Positions 61,448 through 64,000 of a stretch of 64,000 nucleotides of DNA are shown here, one piece after another (the stretch's first letter is position 1; each line of letters begins with the position of its first letter). Origin of the DNA: a candidate division KSB3 bacterium (GTDB lineage Bacteria > Moduliflexota > Moduliflexia > Moduliflexales > Moduliflexaceae); NCBI GenBank assembly GCA_002748425.1, contig PDSJ01000017.1, positions 82,353-146,352 of the forward strand, read 5' to 3'. Made by a program: the position numbers and the translations under genes. The notes under the pieces were generated by a model. The model made no database searches and was not told the origin of the DNA. It saw only the letters and a list, made by a program, of their open reading frames with translations.

Positions 61448-62290
61448 ATGACCGATCTGACCGTCATTATCGTCAACTGGAATACACGTCGCTTGTTGCA
61501 CGGCTGTCTCACCTCCGTGTTTCGGCACACCAGCGGAATATCCTGCCAGGTGACAGTGGTCGATAATGCATCATCCGACGGTAGTCCCGACATGGTGGCG
61601 AAAGCATTTCCGGATGTCCGGCTTATCCGTAACCAGGAAAACCTCGGCTTTTCACGCGCCAACAATCAAGCCTTGTGTTCGGCATCAAGCCGCTATTTTC
61701 TGCTGTTAAACAGTGATACAGCCTTACAGGATAATGCCTTTAAAGAGATCGTAGCGTTTATGGATGCGCACTCCAACGCTGGTATTAGTGGAACCCGGCT
61801 GCTCAATTCAGATGGCAGCCGGCAGTATTCCTGCGATCTGTTTCCCCGGCGGCCGCTCACTATTCTGTTCGATAAAATTCGGGACCGTTTTTTCCCTTCG
61901 CTATCAGGGGGATGGCAGGACAGAATGTCGGCTTGGGATTTTCGACAGGATTTTCTTGTTGACTACGTCATTGGAGCTGTGCTATGCATACGTCGTGAAA
62001 CCTTTGAGCAGATCGGGCTGCTCGATGAAAGATTTTTCATGTACGCCGAAGACATCGACTGGTGCTTCCGAGCCGCTCGTGCTGGATGGCAGACCTATTA
62101 TCTGGGCAGCATCAGCATCTCTCACTATAATCGTGGCAGCAGTCAAAAAACCCCAGGGCAAGCATTGCGGCTGCAACAGATGCGTACCCATAGTTTGCGA
62201 AAATTTTACCGAAAGCATTATGGGCTGCTCGACAGTGTTCTTTTCAGCCTGATTGTATGCTTAAAAAAAAATCACAGCAACGAATGTTGA
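61448..62290 (+). CDS. Glycosyltransferase family 2
   Basis: 280 residues. Start at 61448 matches the family beginning TDLTVIIVNWNTR; the longer frame from 61337 adds a shadow N-terminus. GT-A fold: VVDNASSDGS, LNSDTAL (metal-binding DxD equivalent), GAVLCIRRETFEQIG and the closing DERFFMYAEDIDWCFRA, the catalytic ED-W region. Rhamnosyltransferase-like subgroup by pattern. Donor unknown. Confidence 0.92.
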   Translation: MTDLTVIIVNWNTRRLLHGCLTSVFRHTSGISCQVTVVDNASSDGSPDMVAKAFPDVRLIRNQENLGFSRANNQALCSASSRYFLLLNSDTALQDNAFKEIVAFMDAHSNAGISGTRLLNSDGSRQYSCDLFPRRPLTILFDKIRDRFFPSLSGGWQDRMSAWDFRQDFLVDYVIGAVLCIRRETFEQIGLLDERFFMYAEDIDWCFRAARAGWQTYYLGSISISHYNRGSSQKTPGQALRLQQMRTHSLRKFYRKHYGLLDSVLFSLIVCLKKNHSNEC

Positions 62291-62390
62291 ACACCGGCAA
62301 ACGTTTCAAACGTCTTTTTCATCTTTTCCTCTGGGGCGTTGCTCTGGGTCTCGCCATTTTTCAGACATTTCCAGACATGCTCATTTTCAA

Positions 62391-62594
62391 AGCATCTCTT
62401 TGGAACCGTACCTGCAAGCAGACTCAGGTGCTTCTCCTGCTTCGTTTTTTTTAAAAGACGGACACTGGAATCCGTGCGGTCACAGTCTCACTGCCAAAAT
62501 TCTGACAAAATCTGTCATGAATGTGAGCGAGCAAAAGGCCTTTGGTCATAATAGTGCAGAGGAACAACCTTTTCCGCTTAGCAATGTTCCATGA
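62391..62594 (+). pseudogene. SGNH/GDSL hydrolase-like C-terminal remnant
   Basis: The forward frame ending at 62594 reads SLEPYLQADSGASPASFFLKDGHWNPCGHSL in short form FFLKDGHWNPCGHSL, the Asp-x-x-His/HWN-x-x-GH block at the C-terminus of SGNH hydrolases that work with acyltransferases on exopolysaccharide. The stop overlaps the next glycosyltransferase ATG (ATGA), so the 3' end of a real, once-coupled gene is preserved. Upstream the frame has no family resemblance and no start, and only about 100 bp separate it from the GT2 stop, so at least 200 N-terminal residues are gone. Confidence 0.6.
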
Positions 62595-63706
62595 AAATTC
62601 TTATTATTACACGAAGTTTCGTCCGAGAAGTCAGCTCTTTTGTCAAACACGCTGAAGCCAGCGCTCCATCATTACAATTCTCAGTGATACTGCCGTATTA
62701 TCATGACGTTCTTCCAGCAGAGGTCAACATTTTACCGCTCTATTTTTCGCATTGTATAAGAGGCTCGTTCTATCCGTTACGATCATTAGTATCGCAAATC
62801 AGAACCTTTCGGCCGGATATCGTTCATGTGTTTGAAGAATACAGCGGTTTAATGGCTTTTCACGCAACGCTTTTTGCCAGACTATGTTGCCGGCACAGTA
62901 AAATTATCGTGTATTCCGCAGAAAATATTCCAGATAATATCCGTTCTGTATTGCGGCTTCCCACAAAATATGTCATGGCACAGGCCGACCTGGCAGCTGT
63001 ATGCAGCCATGGCGTCAAAGAGGTGTTGAAACAAGAGGGATTTTCAAAAAACATTCAGGTTTTTCCTCTGGGCGTCGACACCTCGACATTCTACAAATTT
63101 CCATATTCCCCTTTAAAAGCAGAATTACAACTTGACAGCAACTTTGTGCTTGGTTATATTGGACGTCTCTTGCGCATTAAAGGAATTTTTTTTCTCCTTG
63201 AAGTGCTTCGTGAATTGCCGGAAAATGTACATCTTTTACTGCTTGGTTCAGGCCCGGAAGATCGACATTTGCGTTATACCGCTGTCAAACTCGGCGTAGA
63301 AAAGCGGGTCCATATTCTCGGTGAGATTGCGTACCAGCAGCTTCCTGACTATATCAACTGCATGGATATTGGTATTGTCCCGTCACACACGAGTAAACGC
63401 TGGAAAGAGCAGTTCGGCCGGGCGTTAGTGGAAATGATGAGTTGTGAGCTCACGGTGCTGGGCTCGGACAGCGGTTCAATTCCTGAAGTGTTGGGGAACA
63501 GGGAGTATATCTTTCGCGATGGAGATGTCCGGCAGCTTGTCACAATGGTTCAGACGCTCATGCATGCTCCGAAAACCCGTCAGAGCATCGGTCAACGTGG
63601 ACGACAACGAGTGCAAACCTTCTACTCTATCGAACAGATGTATCAGGGCTTTTTCACAATGTATCAGCAACTCTGTAAGAAGCAAGGGGAGACCGGGCTG
63701 CGATGA
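62591..63706 (+). CDS. Glycosyltransferase family 4
   Basis: 371 residues, GT-B fold. N-half MKILIITRSFVREVSSF, PDIVHVFEEYSG; C-half GYIGRLLRIKGIFFLL, then LLLGSGPE, and the donor motif EQFGRALVEMMSCE (E-x7-E). Pattern is close to exopolysaccharide mannosyl/glucosyl-transferases; the sugar is not known. Start overlaps the SGNH remnant stop; end overlaps the methyltransferase start by 4 bp, so translation is coupled along the cluster. Confidence 0.92.
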   Translation: MKILIITRSFVREVSSFVKHAEASAPSLQFSVILPYYHDVLPAEVNILPLYFSHCIRGSFYPLRSLVSQIRTFRPDIVHVFEEYSGLMAFHATLFARLCCRHSKIIVYSAENIPDNIRSVLRLPTKYVMAQADLAAVCSHGVKEVLKQEGFSKNIQVFPLGVDTSTFYKFPYSPLKAELQLDSNFVLGYIGRLLRIKGIFFLLEVLRELPENVHLLLLGSGPEDRHLRYTAVKLGVEKRVHILGEIAYQQLPDYINCMDIGIVPSHTSKRWKEQFGRALVEMMSCELTVLGSDSGSIPEVLGNREYIFRDGDVRQLVTMVQTLMHAPKTRQSIGQRGRQRVQTFYSIEQMYQGFFTMYQQLCKKQGETGLR

Positions 63707-64000
63707 AAGTGTTGGATATCGGTTGCGGAAGAAAAAAAGTTTCAGGAGCGGTCGGTGTTGACCTGAACCCTCGGACAGATGCAGATGTGATTCATGATCT
63801 GAACGTTTTTCCCTATCCTTTTCAGGATGGTGAATTTGACGAAGTCTACTGCGACTCGATCCTCGAACACCTTGAAAACTTCTTTCAGGTCATGGAGGAA
63901 CTGCACCGGGTGACGGTCGCCGGTGGAATCATTCGTGTAAAGGTTCCGCACTATACAAGTTTTGATGCCTATACCGATCCAACGCATCGACATTTTTTTA
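63703..64000 (+). CDS. Class I SAM-dependent methyltransferase (3' end outside window)
   Basis: 99 residues visible. Starts at ATG 63703 overlapping the preceding stop. Motif I is VLDIGCGRKK, then VGVDLNP, FPYPFQDGEFDEVYCDSILEHLEN and VAGGIIRVKVPHY. Probably modifies a sugar or lipid of the polysaccharide cluster, or sits with surface glycan genes in an unknown role. Continues beyond the window. Confidence 0.9.
   Translation, partial: MKVLDIGCGRKKVSGAVGVDLNPRTDADVIHDLNVFPYPFQDGEFDEVYCDSILEHLENFFQVMEELHRVTVAGGIIRVKVPHYTSFDAYTDPTHRHFF

Noticed and set aside
1..64000. tRNA genes, CRISPR arrays, insertion sequences, prophage
   Set aside because: Looked for T-loop-like motifs, regular direct repeats, transposase motifs and phage genes in the gaps; none seen by eye. 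A tRNAscan or repeat search would settle it.

Overview
The window is one contiguous stretch of a roughly 50% GC, gene-dense chromosome from a Gram-negative (diderm) bacterium. Evidence for this is a lipobox MltD-type murein hydrolase, periplasmic TRAP binding proteins, an HlyD-type adaptor and lipid-linked glycan genes. Two tandem DUF507 genes, a DHH-CBS-tRNA nucleotidyltransferase fusion, a pilT/pilU pair and three TRAP systems suggest a deep-branching or uncultured lineage with deltaproteobacteria-like gene content; candidate phylum KSB3 (Modulibacteria) is one possibility. That placement is inference from gene content only. I saw no rRNA, tRNA, CRISPR array, insertion sequence or prophage.

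Layout. 1-4.5 kb: a shortened division/cell-wall cluster murF(partial)-ddl-mraY-ftsW, with ddl inserted and no murD. 4.5-12.8 kb: a rhomboid protease with a C-terminal helical-repeat tail, a chemoreceptor, an XPB/Ssl2-like helicase-associated-domain protein without a helicase, a LysM transglycosylase and twin DUF507 genes. 12.8-16.3 kb: an orphan forward promoter with hairpins, then TRAP system 1. 16.5-25 kb: mfd, sdaA, a YeeE/YedE sulfur-transport pair behind a palindrome-rich promoter, an HlyD-type adaptor and ferritin. 25.3-34.7 kb: pilT-pilU, a DUF4384 protein, a CHASE2 adenylate cyclase, dnaB and two CorC/HlyC-type proteins. 34.8-38.6 kb: a divergent phosphoglycosyl-transferase-like protein, then an overlapping glucuronokinase-like/galU pair that probably makes UDP-sugars. 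38.9-41.7 kb: TRAP system 2.

41.8-51.9 kb: a long minus-strand catabolic operon. In transcription order it holds remnants of a class II aldolase and a HAD hydrolase, a mini-ORF, TRAP system 3 (P-Q-M), a LarA-like DUF2088 protein, a small ORF, a zinc alcohol dehydrogenase, an SDR, a split transketolase whose N-subunit is frameshifted, and another SDR. The likely logic is uptake of a polyol or sugar acid, epimerisation or oxidation, then transketolase cleavage. The substrate cannot be read from the sequence. The operon shows two separate signs of decay.

52-64 kb: the tRNA nucleotidyltransferase fusion, a DUF4388-DUF547 protein, an unrecognised coiled-coil ORF, a REC-GAF-histidine kinase translationally coupled to a glycosyltransferase, and a surface-polysaccharide cluster. 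That cluster has three glycosyltransferases, the C-terminal remnant of an SGNH-type hydrolase and a partial methyltransferase, and it runs off the window. The most interesting items are the cryptic phosphoglycosyl transferase, the glucuronokinase/galU pair, the decaying catabolic operon and the orphan promoter with hairpins near 13.1 kb.
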